Shown: positions 24,035-33,975, counted from the first letter of the stretch. The stretch is DNA of 64,000 nt from Microvirga soli (GCF_016734765.1 NZ_JAERQE010000024.1:1-64000); one strand, 5' to 3'. Translations and numbers: made by a program. Notes: a model not told the origin generated them from the letters alone.

Positions 24035-27000
24035 ATGGCCCGATCTCTGTTGCGCACGGTCTTGGTCGCCGTGGGTTTGATGGCAGGCGGATATTCTGCA
24101 CAGGCGCAGAAAAGCTTCATACACGGCGACCTAGCCAGTCAGGCCGTACGGCTGGAGCAGGCCCTTAGGATCGAAGGTGGACGGCTGACAGGCGGCAAGC
24201 CAGCTCAGCAGCTGCAGCAGGCGGGAGAGGCAAGTCTGGCTCGAGGTAATCCACGTCAGGCATTGGATCTCTTCGCTGCCACCATTGCTGTGGAGCCTGA
24301 CAATGCAGCGGGCTGGTACAGCTATGCCAGAGCGGCGCTCGCGATCAATCCAGGCAATAACTGGGATGAGCGCTACAAGCTGCAGGAGCGTCAGGCCACG
24401 GCGGCATATGCAGCTTACCAACGCGCAAGCACGCCTAACGACGAGGCTATGTCGCTTGCGCTTCTTGGCGAGGTCTATGCGGCCCAGCAGGCGTGGCGTC
24501 CATCTCTCAACGCCTATGCGGCGAGCTTAAAACTTCAAGATAATCCTGATGTACGCTCGACCTACGAGCAACTCCGCGAGGAGCACGGCTTCAGGGTGAC
24601 TGACTTCAAGGTGGACTCCGACTCGGCTTCGCCCCGTGTTTGCTTCCAGTTCTCCGATCCGCTGACGGCCGGCAAGGTGGATTTCGCTCCCTACGTGGCT
24701 GTCTCTGGCAACGCCAATGCGGCAGTATCAGCCGAGGGACAACAGCTCTGCGTCGATGGTCTGAAACACAGTGAGCGCTACGCCATCGTCCTCCGGCAAG
24801 GACTGCCGTCGGCTGTGGGAGAAAGCCTGATCAAGGCGGCGGATTACGAGGTCTATGTTCGGGACCGTGCACCCCAAGTCCGTTTTACCGGTCGCAATTA
24901 CGTGCTGCCGAGCACGGGGCAGGAAGGCATCCCGGTCGTGTCGGTGAACACGTCAAAAGTCGATGTCGAGGTCTATCGGATTGGCGACCGCAACCTTCTG
25001 CCGACCGTGCGGTCCTACGATTTTCTTGGACAGCTCACCCGCTACTCCGCCGCCGAAATTGCTCGCGACAAGGGCTTAAAGATCTGGAACGGCACGCTCG
25101 ATACGGGCTCCGCTCTCAATCGGGACGTGGTCACGGCCTTCCCTGTCATGGAGGCGGTCGGCAAGCTCGAGACTGGCGTCTACGTGATGACCGTGAAGCC
25201 TCATGACGGCACGGCGACAGATAACGAAAGCGCCGAGGACTACGAGAGTATCGCCACGCAATGGTTCGTGGTGTCCGACCTCGGTCTGACGGCCTTCACC
25301 GGCAAGGGTGGCGTGCAGGTCTTCGTGCGCTCGCTCGCTGGCGCCGAACCACGTGCCAACGTGGAGGTGAGGCTGGTCGCCCGCAACAACGAGGTTTTGT
25401 CGACGAAGAAGACCGACGCCATGGGAGTCGCCGTCTTCGATCCGGGTCTCGCCAGAGGCGAGGGCGGGCTTGCGCCGGGCCTCGTGGTAGCGACGGAGGG
25501 GGTCGATTATGGTTTCCTCGACCTCGGTACCGCGGCGTTTGATCTGACCGACCGGGGTGTGAAGGGACGGACTGCGTCCGGCGCTGTCGATGCCTACCTC
25601 TATACGGAGCGCGGCGTTTACCGGACCGGCGAAACTGTGGCGCTGTCAGCGCTCCTGCGGGACGCGAAGGGCGCCGCAGTCCCAGGAGTGCCGCTGACTA
25701 TCGTCGTGCGGCGACCCGACGGCGTCGAGTACCGTCGAGCTCTGGTCGAGGACCAAGGCCTTGGCGGCCGCGCCTTATCAATCCCCATCCTGCCGGGATC
25801 CTTACGTGGCACTTGGCGGATCGCCGCCTATACCGATCCCAAGGGTTCATCGGTTGGTGACGCAAGTTTCCTGGTCGAAGATTACGTGCCCGAACGGCTG
25901 GAACTGACCCTTACGCCGAAGGTGGATGCTCTGCGGCCGGGACAGCCGGCTCCCATTGATTTGGCGGCGCGATATCTCTACGGCGCTCCCGGGGCAGGAC
26001 TCTCGGTTAGCGGCGAGGTCACGGTCGCGGCGGCAACCGCGAGCGGCATCAAGGGGCTCGAGGGTTACACGACCGGCCTTGACGACGAGACGGTCGATGC
26101 TTCCACGGCAGAGATTGAGCAGAGTGCCACGACGGATGCACAGGGACGTGCCAATCTTCAGATCCCTGTGCAGGACATGGCGGCACCGCGCCCGACCGAG
26201 GCGAGGTTCACCTTACGTGTGGCTGAGGCTGGCGGACGGGCAGTGGAGCGCAGCCTGACGCTGCCGATCCTGCCGAAGGGTCCGGTGGTGGCCGTACGTA
26301 AGAATTTTGCCGGACAACTCGGGGAGGGGGCGAACGCCACCTTCGATGTCGTTCTTGCAGATCCGACGGGCAAGCGACTTGCCAGCGGCAACGTCACCTG
26401 GAGCCTTTATAAGATCGAACGACGCTATCAGTGGTACAATTCCGATGGGCGCTGGGGTTACGAGCCGGTCAAAGCAACACGCCGCGTGACAGATGGGCGC
26501 ATCAATGTAACCGCCGATACGTCAGGGCGTATTTCGGTTCCCGTAGAGTGGGGCACCTACAGGCTCGACGTGAGTGCCCCCGACCTCGGCGAAACAGGGC
26601 AGACCAGTCTGTCCTTCACGGTGGGCTGGTCCGGAGACCAGACGGCCGACACGCCAGACCTTCTCGATATGAGCCTCGACAAGGCGAGCTATCGCGCCGG
26701 CGAACCCATGCAGCTGCGCCTCAACCCGCGTTACAAGGGCAAAGCGACGCTGGCTGTCGTCAGCAACCGGGTGCACGACATCCGCGTGGTCGATGTGGCA
26801 GCGGAAGGCACGAATGTCAGCCTGCCTGTACAGCCCTCTTGGGGTTCGGGGGCTTACGTCATTGCCATAGCACATCGCCCCCTTGATCAGACAGCGAAGC
26901 GGATGCCCGGACGGTCGTTGGGGACAGCCTGGTTCGAAGTCGACCGTGACGCTCGAAACCTCCAAGTGAGCCTGAACGCCCCGAGTAGTGCCCGACCTCG

Positions 27001-29275
27001 GGGAAGTTTGACCATGCCGATCAAGGTTGCCGGGCTGGCACCAGGCGAGGAAGCGCGGATCACCGTCGCGGCAGTCGACGTGGGAATCCTCAACCTCACG
27101 CGTTATGAGGCGCCGAACCCAACGACCTATTTCTTCGGTCAGAAACAACTCTCCTCTGAGATCCGGGATCTCTACGGCTATCTTATTGACGGCATGCAAG
27201 GCACTCGCGGGGCCATCCGTTCGGGCGGCGACATGGACCCGAAGGCCCTCGACGGCATCCCGCCGACTCAGGAGCCGCTGGCACGCTTCTCAGGTGTGGT
27301 GATGGTGGAGCCAGATGGCTCCGCCAACATCAATTTCGATCTCCCTGCCTTCAACGGTTCCGTGCGGGTCATGGCTGTCGCCTGGACGAAGGACCGCGTT
27401 GGCAGTTCGAGCGCCGACGTGATCGTCCGCGACCCCGTCGTGCTGACAGGTACGCTCCCCCGTTTCCTGTCCGTCGGCGACCGCTCTCGCTTCTTCATGC
27501 AGATCGACAACGTGGAGGGGCCTACTGGAGATTACACGGTCGATCTCGACATCCGCGGCCCGATCATCGTAGCGGCGGATGCCCTGAGCTCCACCATCAA
27601 GTTAGAAGCAAAGGCAAAGGGCAGCCTCATCATTCCGGTCACTGCAGGCGGTCAGGGAACGGCGGAAATCGACATCGTCCTCAAGGGCCCAGATATCCAG
27701 GAGCTGAGGCAGAGCTTTGCTATTTCTATGCAGCCCGGGACCGGAGCCCTTGCAAGGCGAACTGTGCAGACGATGGCACCGGGAGGGAAACTCACTATCT
27801 CGAAGGATCTCGTCGCTGATATCCTCGCAGGCACCGGAACAGTCTCGGTCTCAGTCTCGCCGCTTGCGAGCCTCGACGTGCCGGGCCTTCTCAAAGCCCT
27901 CGACCGCTATCCTTACGGCTGCACGGAGCAGGTCGTGAGCCAGGCCTTGCCGCTGCTCTATGTCAATCGACTTGCCGAGGAGGAGAACCTCTCTCTCGAT
28001 GCTACAGCCGATGAAAGGGTTCGGCAGGCGATCGAACGCGTTCTGGCGCGGCAGGCCTCCAACGGGTCATTCGGCCTCTGGTCCGTTGGCGGTGACGATC
28101 TGTGGCTGGATGCCTACACCAGCGACTTCCTGACCCGAGCGCGGGAGCGGGGCTTCACGGTGCCGCAAGTGGCGTTCAACCTCGCCCTCGACAGGTTGCG
28201 TAATTTCGTCGCCAACACGACCCAGGTGGAGGAAAATGCAGCCAGTCTCGCCTATGCGGCTTATGTGCTGGCCCGTAACGGCCGCCCGGTCATGGGAGAT
28301 CTACGTTATCTCGCCGATACGAAGATCGATGAGTTTGCGTCACCCCTCTCACGTGGTCAGATTGGTGCGGCGCTCGCTTTGCTTGGCGATGGTGCCAGAG
28401 CTCAGAAGGCTTTCTTGGCTGCTGTTGATCTCTTGCAGAGTTCTCAAGATGCCGGGAGTTACCGTCCAGATTATGGCTCACGCTTGCGGGATGGGGCAGG
28501 GCTCCTGGCCCTTGCCTCGGAGGCGAGTAACTTGCCGGCGATCATGCAGCCGGTCGCACGAGTGATCGAGGAGGAACGGGGCACCCGGCGGACCAGCACG
28601 CAGGAGGACGCTTGGCTGGTCATGGCCGCGCAGGCGATGGATCGCGGTGCGGAAAATGTCGTCCTTACGGTCGATGGCGCCGGGCATCGCGGAGCGTTTT
28701 ACCGCACCTACAAGGATGCCGTGCTCGATAGCGCCTCAATTAGCCTCGCCAATGCCGGACGCACCCCGGTCCAAGCGGTTGTGACTGTGGCCGGCAATCC
28801 CGTTGAGCCTGAGCCCGCTCTGTCACACGGTTATGCGGTGGAACGGAGCTATTACAGGCTCGACGGCAGTGAGGTCCAGCTCACTTCCGTGCCGCAGAAC
28901 GAGCGCCTCGTGGTGGTACTGAAAGTCACTGAAGCAGAGGCAAAGGAGGCACGCTTGCTGTTGGTCGACCGTTTGCCTGCAGGGTTTGAGATCGATAATC
29001 CGAAGCTTGTGGACAGCGATACGGTGGCAAACCTTTCCTGGCTCAAGCGGGATGTGGAGCCGGCGCATACGGAATACCGCGACGACCGCTTTGTCGTGGC
29101 CTTTGACCGCAAGCCGGATCAGCCCGCTTTCTTCACGGTCGCCTACATGGTCCGTGCCGTGTCGCCTGGAACCTATGTTCACCCATCGGCACAGGTTGAG
29201 GACATGTACCGGCCCGAACGCTACGGCCGAACGGGCTTCGGTTCCGTCGGGGTCGTGCAGGTGCGCCAACAGTGA
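24035..29275 (+). CDS. yfhM: Bacterial alpha-2-macroglobulin, thioester type
   Basis: A 1746-residue periplasmic protein. After the signal peptide (MARSLLRTVLVAVGLMAGG...SAQA) come a TPR-like N-terminal extension (about 25-190), a series of macroglobulin beta domains including ERGVYRTGETVALSALLRD, the bait region, and the thioester motif YGCTEQ with Cys1296 and Gln1299. The C-terminal receptor-binding-like domain closes the protein. The family traps attacking proteases by covalent linkage in the periplasm. The start at 24035 (AAGGAAC upstream) is preferred over 23987 because it begins the signal peptide. The downstream PBP1C gene overlaps by 4 bases, the usual partnership. Confidence 0.92.
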   Translation: MARSLLRTVLVAVGLMAGGYSAQAQKSFIHGDLASQAVRLEQALRIEGGRLTGGKPAQQLQQAGEASLARGNPRQALDLFAATIAVEPDNAAGWYSYARAALAINPGNNWDERYKLQERQATAAYAAYQRASTPNDEAMSLALLGEVYAAQQAWRPSLNAYAASLKLQDNPDVRSTYEQLREEHGFRVTDFKVDSDSASPRVCFQFSDPLTAGKVDFAPYVAVSGNANAAVSAEGQQLCVDGLKHSERYAIVLRQGLPSAVGESLIKAADYEVYVRDRAPQVRFTGRNYVLPSTGQEGIPVVSVNTSKVDVEVYRIGDRNLLPTVRSYDFLGQLTRYSAAEIARDKGLKIWNGTLDTGSALNRDVVTAFPVMEAVGKLETGVYVMTVKPHDGTATDNESAEDYESIATQWFVVSDLGLTAFTGKGGVQVFVRSLAGAEPRANVEVRLVARNNEVLSTKKTDAMGVAVFDPGLARGEGGLAPGLVVATEGVDYGFLDLGTAAFDLTDRGVKGRTASGAVDAYLYTERGVYRTGETVALSALLRDAKGAAVPGVPLTIVVRRPDGVEYRRALVEDQGLGGRALSIPILPGSLRGTWRIAAYTDPKGSSVGDASFLVEDYVPERLELTLTPKVDALRPGQPAPIDLAARYLYGAPGAGLSVSGEVTVAAATASGIKGLEGYTTGLDDETVDASTAEIEQSATTDAQGRANLQIPVQDMAAPRPTEARFTLRVAEAGGRAVERSLTLPILPKGPVVAVRKNFAGQLGEGANATFDVVLADPTGKRLASGNVTWSLYKIERRYQWYNSDGRWGYEPVKATRRVTDGRINVTADTSGRISVPVEWGTYRLDVSAPDLGETGQTSLSFTVGWSGDQTADTPDLLDMSLDKASYRAGEPMQLRLNPRYKGKATLAVVSNRVHDIRVVDVAAEGTNVSLPVQPSWGSGAYVIAIAHRPLDQTAKRMPGRSLGTAWFEVDRDARNLQVSLNAPSSARPRGSLTMPIKVAGLAPGEEARITVAAVDVGILNLTRYEAPNPTTYFFGQKQLSSEIRDLYGYLIDGMQGTRGAIRSGGDMDPKALDGIPPTQEPLARFSGVVMVEPDGSANINFDLPAFNGSVRVMAVAWTKDRVGSSSADVIVRDPVVLTGTLPRFLSVGDRSRFFMQIDNVEGPTGDYTVDLDIRGPIIVAADALSSTIKLEAKAKGSLIIPVTAGGQGTAEIDIVLKGPDIQELRQSFAISMQPGTGALARRTVQTMAPGGKLTISKDLVADILAGTGTVSVSVSPLASLDVPGLLKALDRYPYGCTEQVVSQALPLLYVNRLAEEENLSLDATADERVRQAIERVLARQASNGSFGLWSVGGDDLWLDAYTSDFLTRARERGFTVPQVAFNLALDRLRNFVANTTQVEENAASLAYAAYVLARNGRPVMGDLRYLADTKIDEFASPLSRGQIGAALALLGDGARAQKAFLAAVDLLQSSQDAGSYRPDYGSRLRDGAGLLALASEASNLPAIMQPVARVIEEERGTRRTSTQEDAWLVMAAQAMDRGAENVVLTVDGAGHRGAFYRTYKDAVLDSASISLANAGRTPVQAVVTVAGNPVEPEPALSHGYAVERSYYRLDGSEVQLTSVPQNERLVVVLKVTEAEAKEARLLLVDRLPAGFEIDNPKLVDSDTVANLSWLKRDVEPAHTEYRDDRFVVAFDRKPDQPAFFTVAYMVRAVSPGTYVHPSAQVEDMYRPERYGRTGFGSVGVVQVRQQ

Positions 29276-31374
29276 CGAATAAGCGACAACGCCAGCAAGC
29301 AAAGTGGGGACTTATCCTTGCCACTACTCTTGCGCTTGTCGTTTCCATTCCGGCTCTCGCCCTGCGGCACTTTACTGAGAGCTTGGGGCCGCTTGATCTG
29401 ACCGTTGTAGAGAACCGCTCAACAGTGGTCCTTGATCGCCATGGACAGTTACTGCGTCCCTTCGCGATGAAAGGGGGCCGCTGGCGCCTTCCGATCGAGA
29501 CAGATGATGTCGATCTACGCTATCTCGCCATGCTCAAAGCATACGAGGATGGGCGGTTTGACCGCCATTCTGGCATCGATCCCCTAGCGCTCCTGAGAGC
29601 GGCAGGGCAATTCGTCGCCAACGGCAGGGTTGTGTCCGGTGGGTCTACATTGACCATGCAGGTGGCACGCCTCTTGGAGCCCAGGGATGAGCGTACGCTC
29701 TCTGCAAAACTTCGCCAGATAATCCGGGCGGTCCAGCTGGAGAGCCGCCTTTCGAAGAACGAGATCCTGCGTCTTTACCTCACGCTGGCACCGTATGGCG
29801 GCAATCTCGAGGGCATGCGGGCTGCAAGCCTATCCTATTTTGGACGCGAGCCGAAGCGCCTATCGTTCAGTGAGGCTGCCCTTCTCGTCGCTCTGCCACA
29901 ATCGCCGGAGACGCGCCGTCCGGATCGCTTTGCCCAAGCAGCATTGATTGCCCGTAACCGGGTTCTTGACCGGGCTCGAGAGCGTGGCGTCATTTCAACG
30001 GCGGAGGCTGAGGCCGCGAAGGCCGCGCCTATACCTGACGCCCGTCGACCTTTCCCGATGCTGGCAGCCCATGCGGCAGCGGCTGCTGTCGCGGAACGGC
30101 CAGATCCAAATACGCATCTACTCGCCATCGATGCCCGATTGCAAGCAAACCTTGAGCAACTGGCGCGAGAGCGGGTCGAAAGGCTCGATTCCAAGCTGTC
30201 CATCGCCATCTTGGTGCTCGACAATGCGACGGGCGAAGTGCGTGCCCAAGTCGGCAGTCCCGATTACATGAGTAAGGAACGGGCGGGCGCCATCGACATG
30301 ACGCTCGCAATGCGTTCGCCTGGCTCAGCTTTGAAGCCTTTCATTTATGCGCTCGCCTTTGAAGGTGGTCTGGCCCATCCAGAGACACTTCTCGACGACA
30401 GGCCCTCCCGATATGGGATCTACCAGCCAGAGAACTTCGATCTTGCCTTCCAGGGCACGGTGACAGCACGCAAGGCTCTGCAGATGTCCCTCAACCTGCC
30501 TGCGGTCGAACTCCTAAACGAACTCGGGCCGGCCCGTTTGTTGGCGCGTCTGCGGGATACGGAGACCGCTATTGTGATACCGAAAGAGGCAGCCCCCGGC
30601 CTTGCTGTCGGCCTCGGCGGCCTCGGCATTACGCTAACTGACCTGACACGACTCTATAGTGGCCTCGCGAGAGGCGGGGAGATGCCACATCTCGTGCGCT
30701 ACACCGGTGAGCTAGCGGCATCGACGCAGGGGCGACGCATCGTCGACCCTGTCTCAGCGTGGTACGTCTTCGATATCCTGCGAGGAGCTCCACCACCGGA
30801 CAACGCGCTTGCCGGACGAATTGCCTTCAAGACTGGCACGTCGTACGGCTATCGCGATGCTTGGGCCGTCGGATATGAACGGCGGTTTACGGTAGGAGTT
30901 TGGGTTGGCCGGCCAGACGGCACGGCTGTACCTGGCCTCGTCGGCCGTTTGATCGCGGCGCCAATCCTGTTCGATGCCTATCCCCGTCTCGGTGTCGAGC
31001 CGGAAGCCTTGGCGGTACCTCCCTACGCCTTGCAGGCCACGACCGCCACCCTGCCGCCGCCCCTGCGCCATATCCGCCAAGATGTGCCGAAGACGATCGC
31101 CTCGACCGTACAGGCGCCTCTCAAAATTGCGTTCCCACTTGACGGATCGCGGGTCGATCTTGGCCTCTCGCATCCGTCAGATGAGAGGGGCAGCCTAGTC
31201 CTCAAGGTGTCAGGCGGGGTTCCCCCTCTAACCTGGATGGTGGACGGGGCTCCCGTGGAGATCAGCACCCTGCGACGCGAGGCATTCTGGCAACCGGAGG
31301 GGGCCGGCTTCGTTCGCCTTTCCGTAATAGACGCAAGAGGCGCCACGGACAGTGTCGTGGTGCGGCTGGAGTAG
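29272..31374 (+). CDS. pbpC: Penicillin-binding protein 1C
   Basis: A 700-residue bifunctional peptidoglycan synthase. An N-terminal membrane anchor (about 12-32) precedes the glycosyltransferase 51 domain with the catalytic Glu92 in YEDGRFDRHSG and GGSTLTMQVARLL. The transpeptidase domain has SALK with Ser352 and Lys355, the SLN motif in MSLNLPAVE, and KTGTS at Lys520. A C-terminal BiPBP_C-like domain (about 610-700) is typical of PbpC. It starts with GTG inside the stop of the macroglobulin gene. The pair is thought to repair the wall after breaches sensed or defended by macroglobulin. Confidence 0.94.
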   Translation: MTNKRQRQQAKWGLILATTLALVVSIPALALRHFTESLGPLDLTVVENRSTVVLDRHGQLLRPFAMKGGRWRLPIETDDVDLRYLAMLKAYEDGRFDRHSGIDPLALLRAAGQFVANGRVVSGGSTLTMQVARLLEPRDERTLSAKLRQIIRAVQLESRLSKNEILRLYLTLAPYGGNLEGMRAASLSYFGREPKRLSFSEAALLVALPQSPETRRPDRFAQAALIARNRVLDRARERGVISTAEAEAAKAAPIPDARRPFPMLAAHAAAAAVAERPDPNTHLLAIDARLQANLEQLARERVERLDSKLSIAILVLDNATGEVRAQVGSPDYMSKERAGAIDMTLAMRSPGSALKPFIYALAFEGGLAHPETLLDDRPSRYGIYQPENFDLAFQGTVTARKALQMSLNLPAVELLNELGPARLLARLRDTETAIVIPKEAAPGLAVGLGGLGITLTDLTRLYSGLARGGEMPHLVRYTGELAASTQGRRIVDPVSAWYVFDILRGAPPPDNALAGRIAFKTGTSYGYRDAWAVGYERRFTVGVWVGRPDGTAVPGLVGRLIAAPILFDAYPRLGVEPEALAVPPYALQATTATLPPPLRHIRQDVPKTIASTVQAPLKIAFPLDGSRVDLGLSHPSDERGSLVLKVSGGVPPLTWMVDGAPVEISTLRREAFWQPEGAGFVRLSVIDARGATDSVVVRLE

Positions 31375-31424
31375 GCCAAGTATGGCCTCGACAGGGAGGC
31401 CTAGGGCAACTGGATCGTATACTC

Positions 31425-31559
31425 GGAGAGCATAAGGTTCTGTGGGGCAACCCGTGAGAATCTCCTCCGGACACCCGACGGTCAGGCCCGATCAGTGGCA
31501 GTACAATGAGGACCAAGATGGTAGGCGGTACTGTTGCCCCACAATTCCTTATGCTCTCC
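31425..31559. repeat. Short element with 27-base inverted ends
   Basis: Bases 31425-31451 and the reverse complement of 31533-31559 agree at 24 of 27 positions (three adjacent differences in the middle). The unit is 135 bases long with an 81-base centre and no ORF, like a miniature inverted-repeat element or an intergenic palindromic unit. No clear target-site duplication was found. Its ends differ from those of the IS6-type elements in the window. Confidence 0.6.
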
Positions 31560-31618
31560 AAGAGGGGACGACATGCCTATTACTAAGGCAAGTAATACGA
31601 AAGTTCTGCATAACTGAT

Positions 31619-31640
31619 AAACAAACAGGCTTGTTTGTTT
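31619..31640. promoter_or_regulatory. Near-perfect palindromic operator upstream of tetR
   Basis: AAACAAAC-AGGCTT-GTTTGTTT is a 22-base palindrome with perfect 8-base arms, only two base pairs in the centre being asymmetric. It lies 41 bases upstream of the TetR-family gene. TetR regulators commonly bind such palindromes near their own promoter, so self-repression and control of the downstream transporter genes are likely. The palindrome is direct; the protein that binds is inferred. Confidence 0.65.
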
Positions 31641-31681
31641 GTAATTTGCCTGCCACTCTTCAATGCCACGGGAGAAACAGA

Positions 31682-32395
31682 ATGAAGCCCCGCGGCCGTA
31701 GGAAAACACAGCAGGAGCGTACCGCTGACACAACGCTCAAGCTGCTCAACGCGACTATCGCTCTGCTGCATGACCGTGGGCTCTACCGCATGTCGACGTC
31801 CGACATCGCAGAGGCTGCTGGAGTGTCGCGAGGTGCATTGACGCATCACTTCAGCTCGAAAGAGGAAATCATCGCGGCGGCAGTATCCCATCAACTGCGC
31901 AATGCGACGGCCGGCCTTCACAAGATGGCCGAGGGGATACGTCAGTCTGGAGGGACGTCCGACGAGATCGTCGACTACCTGTGGCGGATGATGAAGGACC
32001 GCCTGTTCTACGTGACAATGGAGTATTTGCCTGAGGCAAGGCACAATGCAGAGTTTCGCACGGCTATCATTCCGGTCGTCAAGGAATTTCATGCAGGTCT
32101 CAATTCCGTATGGGCGGAGCTCGCCGGGCAGGTTGGCGTCGAGGTCGAGCATGCGCTCGTCCTGATGAATGCGACGATGTGCCTGATCCGCGGGATGATC
32201 GCTCAATCCGCCACGAGAGACGATCCGGCTTACTTCGATGCGCTGCTCGATTTCTGGAAGGAGCAGATGCGCCGTGAGTTCATGCTGAGGAATGACGAAT
32301 ACCCCACAGGTGCGGGCGAACCGAAGCAGAGCCTGGCTGCCCTTGAGATCTCGGCGGCGAGGTTACGGCATCAGGGAGCGACGAAAGGGCGATAA
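31682..32395 (+). CDS. TetR-family transcription regulator
   Basis: A 237-residue regulator. The N-terminal TetR DNA-binding domain is clear (residues about 15-60): TTLKLLNATIALLHDRGLYRMSTSDIAEAAGVSRGALTHHF. The C-terminal helical ligand-binding part is divergent, as usual. The start at 31682 follows GGGAGAAACAGA; the frame is open further upstream, across the operator palindrome, but that reading is not TetR-like. The livG-type gene begins 2 bases after its stop, so regulator and transporter are probably co-transcribed. Confidence 0.9.
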   Translation: MKPRGRRKTQQERTADTTLKLLNATIALLHDRGLYRMSTSDIAEAAGVSRGALTHHFSSKEEIIAAAVSHQLRNATAGLHKMAEGIRQSGGTSDEIVDYLWRMMKDRLFYVTMEYLPEARHNAEFRTAIIPVVKEFHAGLNSVWAELAGQVGVEVEHALVLMNATMCLIRGMIAQSATRDDPAYFDALLDFWKEQMRREFMLRNDEYPTGAGEPKQSLAALEISAARLRHQGATKGR

Positions 32396-32397
32396 AC

Positions 32398-33207
32398 GTG
32401 CATGCACACGCGAAGACACCCATGGTAGCAACCCACGATACATCTACATATCCCTTGGCCGTTGAAAGGGTTCGTCTGGCTTTCGGAGGACTGAAGGCGT
32501 TGGACGGGGCGTCGTTCCATGTCGAGCCAGGGGTGGTGACCGGACTGATCGGGCCTAACGGTGCCGGAAAGACGACGATGTTCAACGTCATATCCGGCCT
32601 TTACAGGGCAAATTCCGGATCCATTAGATTCATGGGCCATTCCATTGAGCGCTTGAGCCCTCATAAGATCACCCGGCTCGGGCTTGTTCGAACGTTTCAG
32701 ATTGCGCGCGGCTTTCCCAAGCTCACCGTCTTTGAGCACCTGATGGTCTATGGTGCGCAACAGCCTGGCGAAGGCATCGGTACCGCCCTGGCCGGATCGG
32801 CGAGCGCGCGACAGCGTGAGGCGGAATTAGCGGAGAAGGCCTTGTCCATCGCTGCGCGCCTGCGGCTTTCCCACGTCATTGACAACAAGGTGACAGCTCT
32901 CTCTGGGGGGCAGAAGAAGCTCTTGGAGATTGGGCGAGTCCTGATGGCCGAGCCTCGCATGATCCTGTTTGACGAGCCGGCAGCCGGCGTGAACCCCACG
33001 CTCGCGGAGGAAATCGGCGACCATTTGCTCGCGCTCGTATCCGAGGGCATGACGGTGCTGCTCATCGAGCACGACATGGCGCTGATCGAGCGCATCTGCA
33101 AGCGCGTCATCGTGATGGCGCAGGGCCGGACGCTCGCTGAAGGAACCTTCGACGACGTACGAGAAAACCGCGACGTTCAGGATGCGTACCTTGGAGGACG
33201 CAGATGA
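32398..33207 (+). CDS. Liv-type ABC transporter ATPase (LivG-like), set 1
   Basis: A 269-residue ATP-binding subunit. Walker A is GPNGAGKTT, signature LSGGQKK, Walker B MILFDEPAAGVNP, and the switch His is in LLIEHDM. The long insert after Walker A and the RTFQIARGFPKLTVFEHLMV segment are typical of LivG. It starts with GTG at 32398 (AAAGG upstream); ATG at 32422 is possible. It works with the downstream LivF-, LivH- and LivM-like proteins. Substrate class of such systems ranges from branched amino acids to amides and aromatic acids. Confidence 0.9.
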   Translation: MHAHAKTPMVATHDTSTYPLAVERVRLAFGGLKALDGASFHVEPGVVTGLIGPNGAGKTTMFNVISGLYRANSGSIRFMGHSIERLSPHKITRLGLVRTFQIARGFPKLTVFEHLMVYGAQQPGEGIGTALAGSASARQREAELAEKALSIAARLRLSHVIDNKVTALSGGQKKLLEIGRVLMAEPRMILFDEPAAGVNPTLAEEIGDHLLALVSEGMTVLLIEHDMALIERICKRVIVMAQGRTLAEGTFDDVRENRDVQDAYLGGRR

Positions 33208-33962
33208 GATTGCTGGATGTCGAAGGTATCGTTGGCGGCTATGCCTCAGCCGAGCATATCGTAAAGGGTGTGGCCCTGAGCGCGGATGCGGACGAAGTCG
33301 TTACCATCATCGGGCCAAATGGTGCCGGCAAGTCGACCGCGCTGAAGCTGATCTCCGGATTGCTGTCCCCGTCACAAGGGAGGGTTTTGATCGGCGGCGA
33401 GGACATCACGGGTCAGTCGCCGCAGGCCATTGCAAAGGCGGGCCTCGGCTTCGTGCCGCAGGAGCGCAATGTATTCGGTTCGCTTACAGTCGCGGAGAAC
33501 CTCGAAGTCAGCTGCCTCTTCGAGCGCAGCGCGGCAAAAAAGCGGATGGAAGAGGCTTATGGACGATTTCCGATGCTGTCCGACAAACGACGTGTCTCGG
33601 CCAAGAGTCTGTCAGGCGGACAGCGTCAAATCCTCGCTATGGCGATGGCTCTTATGGGCAAGCCTCGCGCACTTCTGCTCGACGAGCCTACGGCGGGTCT
33701 CAGCCCGAAGGCAGCGCACGAGCTCTTCGAATACATCCGCAGTATCGCTAAAGAAGGCATAGCGATCCTCATGGTTGAGCAGAATGCGCTTGAGTCTCTC
33801 GAGGTCTCCGACCGCGCCTATGTACTCGTCGATGGACGAAATCACCTCGATGGGCCAGCCGAAACCGTCGCTAACGATCCCGATATCCGCCGTCTTTTCC
33901 TGGGCGGACGCGCGACCAAACCGACCGGGGTGGACCAGCAGGCCAATCCCCCGCGGCACTGA
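33204..33962 (+). CDS. Liv-type ABC transporter ATPase (LivF-like), set 1
   Basis: A 252-residue ATP-binding subunit. Walker A GPNGAGKST, LSGGQRQ signature, Walker B ALLLDEPTAGLSP and the LMVEQNA switch region identify LivF. GLGFVPQERNVFGSLTVAENL is characteristic. Its ATG overlaps the preceding stop by 4 bases. It ends with a Thr/Pro/Gln-rich tail not needed for function. The binding-protein gene follows 13 bases later. Confidence 0.9.
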   Translation: MRLLDVEGIVGGYASAEHIVKGVALSADADEVVTIIGPNGAGKSTALKLISGLLSPSQGRVLIGGEDITGQSPQAIAKAGLGFVPQERNVFGSLTVAENLEVSCLFERSAAKKRMEEAYGRFPMLSDKRRVSAKSLSGGQRQILAMAMALMGKPRALLLDEPTAGLSPKAAHELFEYIRSIAKEGIAILMVEQNALESLEVSDRAYVLVDGRNHLDGPAETVANDPDIRRLFLGGRATKPTGVDQQANPPRH

Positions 33963-33975
33963 AGAGGACAGTATC

